From Chryseobacterium luteum (GTDB lineage Bacteria > Bacteroidota > Bacteroidia > Flavobacteriales > Weeksellaceae), in the NCBI RefSeq assembly GCF_000737785.1, contig NZ_JPRO01000001.1, positions 248,001 through 312,000 on the forward strand: 64,000 bases of DNA. The letters run 5' to 3'. This document shows, piece by piece, positions 7,889 to 16,828 of the stretch. The notes below the pieces were generated by a model that worked only from the letters and a program-made list of their open reading frames with translations, was not told where the DNA came from and did not search any database. How positions within the stretch are numbered: the first letter of the stretch is position 1; each line of letters starts with the position of its first letter. The translations under genes and the position numbers were made by a program.

Positions 7889-7906
7889 AAAGCTTGGGAT
7901 TAAAAA

Positions 7907-9448
7907 TTAAAACGTGTATGCTTTAATTAGATTTATATTCATATATGTTTCGAACGAAGTGTCTCCTGTTTCTGATGTATTATTAAAAACAGCACCTAAG
8001 TACAGATCATCATTATTGCTAATAGTTTCTGAAGAAATTGCAGTAATTAGCTGTCCATCGGGGTTTATTCCGGATAAAACTTTGGTTAATATCGGACCTT
8101 TCTTTATGAAAATAAGTTTAAGATTCTGTGAATAATTCCAATTTGTATTGAGCGCTATTAGTGAACCGAAACCTGAAAAATCAACGTTTCCAAAAAAATC
8201 ATTTGTCAAATTTGTTGATTGAGTCATTGCAAACCCTAATGTTTGATTGGGTGATATTCTCATATTGATTGAGATCCCAGCTTCTAAATACCAGTTTTCT
8301 CCTGCAGAAAATAGTGGCATTTGTGTTTTTGCATTAAAAACATAGACCAATTCAACAGCAGGCGGTTTTATTGAATTATCAGGATTAAAATAAATTATGC
8401 TATTGGTTGCATAAGCTTTTGATGTCGTATTATTATTGTAGACTTTTGTATTCCACGTTAAAGTACTAAGATCAATTTCATTTACATTATTGACAACTTC
8501 AAATGTGACAGGCGTTACATAAGAAGCGACTCCATTCCACAGTCTTATTTTATATTCATTTACTCCTAATGAAAAGAAGTTAAAATAAAAAGTTAAACTT
8601 AAGCCACTTGTATCTAATTGAACTTGAGAATTAGCCACCGTTGCCAATACGCTGGAACCTGCCGCATTCATTATTTCAATTTTAAAGTTAGCGGGGTTCA
8701 AATTGAGGTTGGCTCCTCTTAAAGTAATGTATGACACTCCATTTTCCAGCTTAATCAACAATGGAGATATTGAATTAACACTCATCGTATTTGTAGTCCA
8801 ACCTCCATTCATTTGTGTTTTCCATGCCGTTCTTTCAGCTTCCGTAAGAGAAGAAGGCAAACTTAAAAAAAGCTGTTTACCATTGGCCTTTCCAACTTTA
8901 CCCGCTGTATTTTGTGATAAAAATGTATTAAATGCAGCGTCATTAGAAACATCAGATAAACCTGAAATGGTATAATTTTTACCGGATGTATTCATAGACC
9001 AATCCGCGCCTAATGTAAGACCAGCACCAGTAACTGATGTTAGCGAAGAATTAGCAATATTTTTTCCTAAATCTCCCGCAGGAAGTTTTGCAACATTTCC
9101 ATTATCATCTAAACCAACAATTTTAGGATAATCTAAAACGTTGCCATCATTTGTAGGTTTATCTAGCTTTTGATAAAGTTTTTCAATCGTAGCTGAATTG
9201 TATTCGGCTTGGCTTGTAATTCCTTCTGCAATCAAATCGAGATCTGAAATGCTTACATGATCATCTGATAGTTCAATTGGGATTGATCCGTCAACGACAG
9301 CATGGGTTTTTAAATCTCCACTGGCATCAATAGCATAGTCTGTGTAAGTAGCTGCACCAGGTGCAGCTACTTGGTAAATGACATTGATTTCCCGTTCTTC
9401 AACTGGTGGTAATGCATTTACCCTAATAATTTTTCCTATAGTAGACAT
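7907..9448 (-). CDS. Phage tail-fibre-like / receptor-binding protein
   Basis: 513 residues, no signal peptide. The N-terminal 60 residues (GKIIRVNALPPVEEREINVI, then YQVAAPGAATYTDYAID) have the style of phage tail-fibre or collar attachment segments. A coiled or repeated stalk-like part follows (SNDAAFNTFLSQNTAGKVGK). Residues about 219-325 look like an IPT/TIG beta-sandwich (VNSISPLLIKLENGVSYITL). The last 180 residues are beta-rich, jelly-roll-like, with no catalytic motif. Likely a trimeric binding fibre that recognises a target surface. It lies 30 bp after the 1215-residue gene and before the toxin, suggesting one assembly. No sheath, tube or baseplate genes accompany it here. Confidence 0.65.
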   Translation of the reverse strand: MSTIGKIIRVNALPPVEEREINVIYQVAAPGAATYTDYAIDASGDLKTHAVVDGSIPIELSDDHVSISDLDLIAEGITSQAEYNSATIEKLYQKLDKPTNDGNVLDYPKIVGLDDNGNVAKLPAGDLGKNIANSSLTSVTGAGLTLGADWSMNTSGKNYTISGLSDVSNDAAFNTFLSQNTAGKVGKANGKQLFLSLPSSLTEAERTAWKTQMNGGWTTNTMSVNSISPLLIKLENGVSYITLRGANLNLNPANFKIEIMNAAGSSVLATVANSQVQLDTSGLSLTFYFNFFSLGVNEYKIRLWNGVASYVTPVTFEVVNNVNEIDLSTLTWNTKVYNNNTTSKAYATNSIIYFNPDNSIKPPAVELVYVFNAKTQMPLFSAGENWYLEAGISINMRISPNQTLGFAMTQSTNLTNDFFGNVDFSGFGSLIALNTNWNYSQNLKLIFIKKGPILTKVLSGINPDGQLITAISSETISNNDDLYLGAVFNNTSETGDTSFETYMNINLIKAYTF

Positions 9449-9478
9449 ATTGTTGTTTTTTACTTAATGATTATCAGT

Positions 9479-12400
9479 TTATTTCCAGTCTCCGGTAATC
9501 ACTTTCTCAGAAGATATTACAGGTTCCTGAACACCCAGAAGATTATCATTGGGTTCAAAATTAAATTTATCCTCTGTGATCACTTCTGAAGGCACTTCAA
9601 AATCTTTCGGATTCTCAGTGCTGAAAGGCAGTGCATGCTTTACTTTTAGCCCGATGCTTTCTGCCTGAAGGATATTCAGAGCCGTAGGAAGTCTTGTAAT
9701 CCATGCTTTTCCTTGTTTTAGACCTTTAGGTTCTTTCATTTCATCAACAATTGATAAGTAAAGTTCATCTCCAATGACAGGAACTTCTCCCCCATTCCAG
9801 ATCTTTCCGGTTGCCAGATAAAACTGTACAACTTCTTCAAATCCGGGACGAACCGTTACTACTACTCTTGCCATCCCACTCTGCATAAAGGATCTGAACA
9901 ATGGATCAGTATCTTCCGACTGATAAAGATTTACCCAGTTTTGCCTGTTGCCCCAATAATAAGGGTATAGATTGTATGAAATGTTTTCCCACTCAAAAGC
10001 CTGCTCCATAAACTTTACAAAAGCCGTATATTTATCCAGGCTGCTATTTAAAACTGTTTCATAATTACTGAAAGACGAACCGCTGGTCAAGCCTTCCAGA
10101 CCATATCCGTGTGTAGATCCGGATGCCCTGTCTGCCATGTAAGAAATACAGTTTTTACGTAAGATTGTATTTTCAATCTGACGGTAGAACATCGGGTTGG
10201 ATCCTTTGATCTCTACAGCCTTACTCTTTTCCTCAGCAAGCTTATTATTATATTCCACCACTGCATCTTCATAAGCATCCATAATTGCCTTAAATACTTT
10301 TTGATACCACGCATCTTTAGCTTCCTGTGTTAACTGAAGATCCACAACACAATTCGCAGTTCCGGAGAAAATCTCATAAAAAGTAGCGGAAATAGGGACT
10401 GATTTTGAATAAGGGTTAGCGAAAGTTTTTCTTGGATAAAATTTTAGCTGAGACCAGAATCCATGATGATAGAAATCCTCATCCCCCACCATGATACACA
10501 TCGCAGACTCACTGCTGTCTCCAGCCGCACTATACCCCGCCAAACAGCTTACCGCCACATAATTGTCCGGAATTTGAATTTCATCTTTAAAAGCTGCATG
10601 CTGAATCGCACTTTGCTCACCTGTAAACTGACCGCTTAATGATTTTCCTATGCTGTAATTTTCCACCGGTTTTTCAGGTACTTCCACATTGTATTTTGAT
10701 ACCCAGTATTTTAAAACAGCATCCATGCTAAGATCTCCGTAATTTTTCATCGGCATTACTGATGACGTTCTTGGGTCCTCCGGTTTAATTAAATTAACCT
10801 GATCCGGATTTTTCTGAGAAACCATTCCTAATAAATGCAGTTTGGCAGGCTCAGGAACCATGAACTCAAACATCATACGTTTACCATAGTTGTAGATCTG
10901 GTTTTTCATCAGTTTATCTACCCACCGGTAAACACCCACTACATTTTTATCTCCTTTCCTGTTGTCAAATCCGTGAGAATTGTTTTCCTCGAACTCATCA
11001 ATAATCTTTTCGATTCTTTCTTCATGAACTTTTGTCACAATTCTGTCCATGGCTCTTGCTGTAACATCCTGAGCCTGGGTAACAGCCTGTCTTGTACTTT
11101 CTTCTTTGGAACGGTGATTGGCATAATTTGCTCCTATACTCATTGAGAATAATTCTCCTCCATAACTTGCATTAACAGATCCTGCAAAATCATTGGATTC
11201 CTGTAAGATCTTGGAAACCTCGGACTGCATTTCAAAACGGTTGGCTGTTGTAGTATCAGAAAGCTGTTCTCTTTCCGTATCGGAAGATGAAGTTGTGGTA
11301 TTTTCGCTTCTTCTTAGCTTTCGGGTAGATTTTTCACGATACTCTCTTGCCATAACATTTTCAATGTGAGCAACTTCCCCCTCTACATACGCATGCGTAC
11401 TCTGCTCAACTTTTAAATAATCAGCAATTCCTATCTGCTTGAATCCGAAACCTGAAGGAATAAAATTCTGTTCTTCATCAATGATGACAGGAGGGTTTTC
11501 AGTTTCTTTAACCTCAAGTTCAAATTTAGAAGAGATACAACTTTTTATGGTGATTCCCGGTGTTGTAAATTTAGCGACCTGCCCATTTGTAAAATACAGC
11601 TCAATATAAAAAGATGCCCCTTCGAATTCTGAAAAATCGGCTCCCTGCCCTAAAAGATTATTTAAGAAAACAGTATCTCCGTTTCTGGATTTTACAAAAT
11701 TATTTCCCGTTTTGGTTCCAATATTGGACACCAACTCATGATACACACCAGAAACATCCCATGAAGCATCAGGAACATTTAAAGCCAGATCGAGACCATA
11801 CAACCTATACAAATCTTTTGGACACAGCTGATAGGTAAACGGCACAGCAGTCCCTTTTGCCATTGGAACAATAACTCCCCCGATACTTGTATAGACTTCA
11901 GTATTAGTTTCGGTATTGTCTGCAATAACGCTGTTGGTTTTTTCTGTTACTTCCGTGATTAAAGAATGGATCTCTGAAAATGTATTTATTCCTTCTAACA
12001 ATTCGTGAAGATCAGAAATTTCTCCTGCTGCCAGACTTTCTTTATCAGAGGGTACATTTTGAAATTCATAGCCTAAAATATCCAGTAAGGTGTCCAAATT
12101 TTCAGGTTTTAATACGGTTGTCAGATATTCAGCCTCAATTTCAGGACGAAACTGAAAGTCTATCTTGGGTAATACCGGTTCAGGAACTTTTGGAATCTGC
12201 TGGCAGGGGTCTTTCGGATCATAAGCTTCTCCCGGTGTTCTTACGGGGCAGTATTTCTCTCTGTTTGCTGCTACATCATCATTATATTTTTCTATAATAG
12301 GTGCAATTCTTAACTGGTGTTCCTCGTAGCGGATTTCGTATTCTTTTTGGTATTCATCTCTGTACTTTTTCTCCAAAAGAGAAAAATTCTTTTTCAGACT

Positions 12401-13126
12401 TTCATATCTCCCAAGTTTTACCTTTCCTTCAGAAATTAGCTGCTGTTTTCTCATTTCCTCAGTGGGAAGGGTTTCTTTAATTTCATTCTCCGACACCTTT
12501 GAGAGCATTTGAGATCCCGAAACAGCTTCATCCAGCATTAGTTCTTTAGGAAGTACAACTTTAGCATTCAATAACAGTTTCAGTTCTTCTTCATTGGAAA
12601 CAGAGAAAACATGTTTCAACACAAGAAACTGCATAGCAAGTTCTTTTACATAAAAATCTTTTTGTACGGCTACCTGATAGATTAAATTATTCCAAAGATC
12701 TACCAGCTCGGGAACTGCATAAATCTGTCCCTCATATATTTCAGTTCTTTTTGCTGAAAATTCCTCATATGTACACGTTTCTTTATTCCTAGCCAGCCAA
12801 ACAGAAAATTGATGATCCAGAGGATAAACTTTTTTAAATTTTTCGAGACTATATGTGCTATTAGGACCAGATGAAATACATTTCGGGTCATTTGCAAAAG
12901 CGGCTGCACATTCAAGAAGTTTTCGGTGTTTTGAGCCTGAAGCATTTACTACCGGTCTGTAAAAAGTGTCATCATCTTTTAATTGCTGAGGAACCAGAAT
13001 AAATCTTTTATCCTGCTCATTTTCATCTGACAGCTGCGGGCTTCTTAAGCTTACAAACCTAAAAAGCGTTTGTGTTGGTGTGTTTTCTGCCGCCAATTCG
13101 GCAGCATTGTTTTCAATGTTGTTCAT
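9479..13126 (-). CDS. Very large cytosolic protein of an uncharacterised family (toxin-complex scaffold?)
   Basis: 1215 residues from ATG 13126 (MNNIENNAAELAAENT); an upstream in-frame ATG at 13171 would add 15 residues and is disfavoured. No signal peptide or membrane span. N-terminal 300 residues are helical. About 170-330 is Lys/Glu-rich, coiled-coil-like (LGRYESLKKNFSLLEKKYRD). Residues about 560-757 carry the most conserved-looking part: ADYLKVEQSTHAYVEGEVAH, IENVMAREYREKSTRKLRRS, a Ser/Thr-rich segment, then NSHGFDNRKGDKNVVGVYRW and YGKRMMFEFMVPEPAKLHL. I recall similar strings in large uncharacterised proteins of diverse bacteria. The function is unknown. First gene of the fibre-toxin operon, so a structural or delivery role is inferred. 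Confidence 0.6.
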   Translation of the reverse strand: MNNIENNAAELAAENTPTQTLFRFVSLRSPQLSDENEQDKRFILVPQQLKDDDTFYRPVVNASGSKHRKLLECAAAFANDPKCISSGPNSTYSLEKFKKVYPLDHQFSVWLARNKETCTYEEFSAKRTEIYEGQIYAVPELVDLWNNLIYQVAVQKDFYVKELAMQFLVLKHVFSVSNEEELKLLLNAKVVLPKELMLDEAVSGSQMLSKVSENEIKETLPTEEMRKQQLISEGKVKLGRYESLKKNFSLLEKKYRDEYQKEYEIRYEEHQLRIAPIIEKYNDDVAANREKYCPVRTPGEAYDPKDPCQQIPKVPEPVLPKIDFQFRPEIEAEYLTTVLKPENLDTLLDILGYEFQNVPSDKESLAAGEISDLHELLEGINTFSEIHSLITEVTEKTNSVIADNTETNTEVYTSIGGVIVPMAKGTAVPFTYQLCPKDLYRLYGLDLALNVPDASWDVSGVYHELVSNIGTKTGNNFVKSRNGDTVFLNNLLGQGADFSEFEGASFYIELYFTNGQVAKFTTPGITIKSCISSKFELEVKETENPPVIIDEEQNFIPSGFGFKQIGIADYLKVEQSTHAYVEGEVAHIENVMAREYREKSTRKLRRSENTTTSSSDTEREQLSDTTTANRFEMQSEVSKILQESNDFAGSVNASYGGELFSMSIGANYANHRSKEESTRQAVTQAQDVTARAMDRIVTKVHEERIEKIIDEFEENNSHGFDNRKGDKNVVGVYRWVDKLMKNQIYNYGKRMMFEFMVPEPAKLHLLGMVSQKNPDQVNLIKPEDPRTSSVMPMKNYGDLSMDAVLKYWVSKYNVEVPEKPVENYSIGKSLSGQFTGEQSAIQHAAFKDEIQIPDNYVAVSCLAGYSAAGDSSESAMCIMVGDEDFYHHGFWSQLKFYPRKTFANPYSKSVPISATFYEIFSGTANCVVDLQLTQEAKDAWYQKVFKAIMDAYEDAVVEYNNKLAEEKSKAVEIKGSNPMFYRQIENTILRKNCISYMADRASGSTHGYGLEGLTSGSSFSNYETVLNSSLDKYTAFVKFMEQAFEWENISYNLYPYYWGNRQNWVNLYQSEDTDPLFRSFMQSGMARVVVTVRPGFEEVVQFYLATGKIWNGGEVPVIGDELYLSIVDEMKEPKGLKQGKAWITRLPTALNILQAESIGLKVKHALPFSTENPKDFEVPSEVITEDKFNFEPNDNLLGVQEPVISSEKVITGDWK

Positions 13127-14038
13127 TTTTGTGATTTTGATAATTTGTAATAGAATTAATGATAGATTCAAGTCATATTTTCATAACTTTCTATTTTAGC
13201 CTTATTTTTTAAGGTGGTGTCGGCTAAAGGATGTCCACCTCAGTTTTTAATATCATTCTTCATTTCTGTGTTTTTTATTGAAGCAAAGATTCATCACCAA
13301 AACGTCAGAACTCGTCGTATGAATTTTCTCTTTAAAATCCTACTATGAAATTTTGTCCTGGATTGAATCCGTTTTTTATTATTTTGTATTTTTATCTTTC
13401 AAAATGATTCCTACAAAGTATTATTTATGGTTTTATCATATTCAAGTGTAATTATCATCTCCGTTTGTAATTGACAAATACCAAAAACGCTTCTTAAATT
13501 TTGGTGTAATCAGGTGATCTAAACTTCAGATATGACTTAATTAACCTATACCAGCACGTGCGTTTTTCACACTAAACAACACCTTTTGTTGCATTTTCTT
13601 TTGTAATTTGTGTTTTTTATTAACATAATAGGTGTTTTTTTGTAAAAATAAATAATATATTATTTTGAAAAACTGGCTCTTATATGAACAGTTTACCGAT
13701 TCGACACATATTTTTGAAAAAATATCCTTAAAAAGACAAGCCGATACAGACCATCTATATACCGGTTGATGATGATTAAAAAAACTAACCAGGGATAATT
13801 GTTTGTGATCATTTTTTTTCAAAACCACTTTCCTGACATGTCAATAACGGTAATCTCTTTACCTGTGTAGAAAATATCTCTGTTTTAGAAAAAAAGCATT
13901 ATCCAATAAATAATTCACATCTTCCTGAAATTCAAAACAAAATGTTGTAAATTTATTATTCACAAAAACAGTGTTTTCCCCCTTTTATAGAGTTGGCCAG
14001 TTACCTAATTTTGTTTTATAAAATTAAAAACCATAAAA
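13127..14038. other. Intergenic region between divergent operons
   Basis: About 910 bp, very AT-rich, separating the toxin operon (minus) from the lipoprotein operon (plus). A 95-codon minus frame at 13541-13828 has no family look and is not called. A 6-bp inverted repeat (AGGTGG near 13212, CCACCT near 13236) lies upstream of the toxin operon and could be regulatory. I see no clear TAnnTTTG box for the minus-strand operon, and no RNA gene. Confidence 0.6.
14006..14013 (+). promoter_or_regulatory. -7 promoter box (TAATTTTG) of the 14039-16683 operon
   Basis: TAATTTTG fits the Bacteroidetes -7 consensus TAnnTTTG and lies 25 bp before the ATG at 14039. No convincing TTG -33 box at proper spacing was seen, so this is moderate support only. 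Confidence 0.5.
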
Positions 14039-14602
14039 ATGAAAACTCCTCTTTTATTCAAGAATCTAAGCGCGCTTCTTGCCGTGCTTATTTTAAGTTT
14101 TTGTACGCTAAGCTGCACGCGCTGCTCCGAGCCGCCTAAAGAGCCCGTGAGTGACAGCTATAAAAAGAAACTGATCAGCTACCGCGAAGGCCGGATACTT
14201 TATGATGAATATTCCAAAACGAACAATGCTATTCTTACCAGCTACAGAAACGGAGAACCCGATTCACGCTGGTATTGGTTTTCTGTAGAAGATATGGAAG
14301 GTTATCTTAATTATGTAAAAGAAACCGCCAAAAAACAACACCTGAAAAACCCGGGAATCAGAATTTATATGGGAAAATATCCTGCGAACCATCCTAAAAA
14401 CAAAATGGCAAAACCGGAATACGCCGGCTATCAAACCATATTCTTAGTTCCTACTGCTCAGAATATGAAAAAAGATAACACAGGAACAATGTCCAAAGCC
14501 ATGAGGTCCACAGATGAAAACATGAATGTAAGGGAAATGGAAGTTCTGAATATGACCAACCTCGCTCCTCCACCCAAAGTGTCCACCGCAGGTATGCAGT
14601 AA
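14039..14602 (+). CDS. Lipoprotein of unknown function
   Basis: 187 residues. The N-terminal signal ends in a lipobox (LSFCTLSC), followed by Cys- and Pro-containing sequence TRCSEPPKEPVSDS, so it should be exported and lipidated. The central region is Tyr- and Lys-rich (SYREGRILYDEYSKTNN, NPGIRIYMGKYPANHPK) and resembles small Chryseobacterium lipoproteins without assigned role. It is the first gene of a four-gene operon with a membrane protein, histidine kinase and response regulator (gaps 10, 14 and -4 bp). It may be a ligand-facing accessory of that signalling system; this is inference. Confidence 0.7.
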   Translation: MKTPLLFKNLSALLAVLILSFCTLSCTRCSEPPKEPVSDSYKKKLISYREGRILYDEYSKTNNAILTSYRNGEPDSRWYWFSVEDMEGYLNYVKETAKKQHLKNPGIRIYMGKYPANHPKNKMAKPEYAGYQTIFLVPTAQNMKKDNTGTMSKAMRSTDENMNVREMEVLNMTNLAPPPKVSTAGMQ

Positions 14603-14612
14603 AACCAGAACC

Positions 14613-15257
14613 ATGAACTGGAATATAGAAACAGGGAAGCAAATAACCATGGCCATATACGTTGTGGTAATGGCTTTAATGCTCATCAAATGCAGGAAAA
14701 TCTGGAAAGAGAATCTATTTTTTATCGTAGGATATGTATTGTTTTCCGTGATTGATATTTTTTGCTATTTCTATTTCAAATCAACGAACCGGTCTACTGA
14801 AATTTTTTTCGTAATTGGCTTTTTAATGATTGTATTTTTCCTGTATTTGCTGTATTATTTTCAATTACTGTACTGGCCGCTTCTAAAAAAAATGCAGTTT
14901 ATCCTTTTAGTTGCTTTTGCGGTCAATATTGTGGTGATGTTTTATGTAGAGGATGATCTCCTGCATCATTTTTCATTTAACATGCTGTATACGGATATCC
15001 TTTTATTACTGTTTTCCATTATTTTATTTTTATACCAGACCTTTAATTCGGATAAAATACTGGAACTCAACAATTATCTGCCATTCTGGATTTCGGTCTC
15101 ATTACTGATCTTATTCATTGGCAGTATTCCGATTCTATATTTCAGGACAACAGTTTCAGAGCATATTTACTTTTTCATTTTATTTATGCTTAATCTTATC
15201 AGTAACGGAATACTTATATTAGGAATATTTTTAAACAAACAGGACAGAATTAGATAA
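14613..15257 (+). CDS. Multi-span membrane protein, possible sensor partner of the histidine kinase
   Basis: 214 residues with about six to seven hydrophobic segments (for example ITMAIYVVVMALMLIK, IFFVIGFLMIVFFLYLLYYF, DILLLLFSIILFLYQTF). There is no enzymatic motif. The 7TM-like layout and the position, 10 bp after the lipoprotein and 14 bp before the kinase gene, suggest a membrane sensor or modulator for a kinase that itself has only one span. The family is not recognised. Start at ATG 14613. Confidence 0.65.
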   Translation: MNWNIETGKQITMAIYVVVMALMLIKCRKIWKENLFFIVGYVLFSVIDIFCYFYFKSTNRSTEIFFVIGFLMIVFFLYLLYYFQLLYWPLLKKMQFILLVAFAVNIVVMFYVEDDLLHHFSFNMLYTDILLLLFSIILFLYQTFNSDKILELNNYLPFWISVSLLILFIGSIPILYFRTTVSEHIYFFILFMLNLISNGILILGIFLNKQDRIR

Positions 15258-15271
15258 ATTTCCTCTTAAGT

Positions 15272-16042
15272 ATGGAAGAAAATAATTTGGTCATTACCTT
15301 TACGATTACCTTACTTATTGTCGTCCTGACGATGATCTTCATCTATGTGGTCTTTATCAAAAAGAAAACAACGCTCCTGATCGAGCAGAAAGAAAAAGAT
15401 ATGCGGTTTGAAAAAGAACTGGCGACCTCCCAGGTGGAAATAAAGGAACAAACGTTGAATTACATCGGGCAGGAACTGCATGATGATGTGGGGCAGAAAC
15501 TCTCTGTAGTCCGCCTGAGGCAAAATCAGCTTATTTCCAAACTGAAAAATGCAGAAAAAGAAGAGCTGAACGAATTAAGTGAACTTTTGGGCGAATGTAT
15601 CCAGGATATAAGAAATTTATCCAAAACACTGATCACCGAGCAGATTATTCATTTCGGATTGACAGAATCCATTGAAAGAGAAGTGAAAAGGATACAGAAA
15701 TTAAAATTATTAAAAATAGAATTCATCACCCAGAAACAGGATATTGATATTTCTCCCAAACATGGCTTGATCCTCTTCCGGATCATCCAGGAAAGCATCA
15801 ATAATATCTTAAAACATTCCAGGGCCAAAAATGTATCTATCCGGTTGGAAGATGACCATGAAACTTTACGAATCCACATTTCAGATAACGGAAAAGGATT
15901 TAATACCAACAAAATACAAGACGGTTCGGGACTGAAGAATATGCAACTGAGAGCAAAACTGATCCATGCAGAATTTTCCATAAAGTCGGAACTCGATCAA
16001 GGAACACAAACCTCAATAACCTATTACAAACATTTAACATGA
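15272..16042 (+). CDS. Sensor histidine kinase, HisKA_3 type (LiaS/NarX-like)
   Basis: 256 residues. One N-terminal membrane span (about 8-30), then a coiled helix (30-62). The HisKA_3 dimerisation box follows with GQELHDDVGQKLSVVRL (phospho-acceptor His70). The C-terminal HATPase domain has the N-box IIQESINNILKHSRAKN and the G-boxes DNGKGFN and GSGLKNMQLRA. It lacks an extracellular sensor domain, so signal input probably comes from the membrane protein encoded just before it. Its stop overlaps the response-regulator start by 4 bp, so the two are translationally coupled partners. Confidence 0.9.
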   Translation: MEENNLVITFTITLLIVVLTMIFIYVVFIKKKTTLLIEQKEKDMRFEKELATSQVEIKEQTLNYIGQELHDDVGQKLSVVRLRQNQLISKLKNAEKEELNELSELLGECIQDIRNLSKTLITEQIIHFGLTESIEREVKRIQKLKLLKIEFITQKQDIDISPKHGLILFRIIQESINNILKHSRAKNVSIRLEDDHETLRIHISDNGKGFNTNKIQDGSGLKNMQLRAKLIHAEFSIKSELDQGTQTSITYYKHLT

Positions 16043-16683
16043 AAACTATACCCATAGCTATCGTTGACGATCATACGCTGATGTCTAAGGCATTGGAAAA
16101 CATGATCATGGAAAACCCTCAGTACAGGGTCATCATGAATCATCCCAACGGTGAAGATTTTATTGCAGCGATAGAAAAAGCGTCGGAATTACCCGCTGTA
16201 GTACTTATGGACATCAATATGCCTTATAAAAACGGTATAGAAACTACAGAATGGCTTTCCGGGAATCATCCGAACATAAAAGTGATCGCCCTCACCATGG
16301 AAGATGACGAAAAAGTACTCATTAAAATGCTGAAGGCCGGAGCGAAGGGATATCTGCTGAAAGATATGCAGCCCTCCATTCTTTTTCAGGCCATAGATAC
16401 TGTATTTGATAAGGGCAGCTTTTATACCGATTTTGTTGCCCAGAAACTGTTGAAGGTAAAATCGGAAGACATCAAGAATGCATCCCTTCTTTCCGAATTA
16501 AAGGACAGGGAAAAAGAATTTATAAAATGGGCCTGTAGTGAGCTTACCTATAAAGAAATAGCTGATAAAATGTTCCTCAGTCCCAAAACCATTGATGGCT
16601 ACAGGGATTCCGTTTTCACAAAACTGGAAATAAAGAACAGGGTTGGTCTTGTCCTTTTTGCCTTAAAGCATGATTTATGCTAA
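16039..16683 (+). CDS. Response regulator, NarL/LuxR family
   Basis: 214 residues. A receiver domain spans 1-125, with acidic pocket residues Asp10/Asp11 and phospho-acceptor Asp58 in VVLMDINMPYKNG, and the switch Lys in KGYLLKDMQ. A LuxR-type helix-turn-helix follows at about 148-212 (LKDREKEFIKWACSELTYKE, then IADKMFLSPKTIDGYRDSVF). It is a transcription activator or repressor phosphorylated by the kinase encoded upstream. The target genes are not evident; the metacaspase-protease pair downstream is separated by a terminator and a 600-bp gap. Confidence 0.9.
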   Translation: MKTIPIAIVDDHTLMSKALENMIMENPQYRVIMNHPNGEDFIAAIEKASELPAVVLMDINMPYKNGIETTEWLSGNHPNIKVIALTMEDDEKVLIKMLKAGAKGYLLKDMQPSILFQAIDTVFDKGSFYTDFVAQKLLKVKSEDIKNASLLSELKDREKEFIKWACSELTYKEIADKMFLSPKTIDGYRDSVFTKLEIKNRVGLVLFALKHDLC

Positions 16684-16739
16684 TCTGATTTTTCTTTTTA
16701 AATCAACATAGCTTAAGACCATTTATAACTCAATCATTC

Positions 16740-16772
16740 ATCCGGTAGATTTTCACAATTTACCGGATTTTT
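16740..16772 (+). terminator. Intrinsic terminator of the two-component operon
   Basis: Perfect 8-bp stem ATCCGGTA (16740-16747) and TACCGGAT (16761-16768) followed by TTTTTC. It lies 57 bp after the response-regulator stop. Confidence 0.85.
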
Positions 16773-16828
16773 CATTTTCCCTTCATTGGTTGTCACTTTT
16801 AAAAGAATTCAGTTCTAAAAACAGCATT

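Noticed and set aside
10835..12297. Plus-strand ORFs of 74-105 codons within the giant protein gene
   Set aside because: Antisense shadows of an intact long frame; no domain or promoter support.
7907..13126. Part of a prophage or an eCIS/tailocin cluster
   Set aside because: Only the fibre-like gene is phage-like. No terminase, capsid, portal, integrase, tube, sheath, baseplate or AAA-ATPase gene is present within the window, so calling a phage or contractile particle would go beyond the evidence.
13541..13828. 95-codon minus-strand ORF
   Set aside because: Composition is that of translated AT-rich spacer (runs of Lys, Phe and Tyr), with no domain, no ribosome-binding site and no context; taken as chance.
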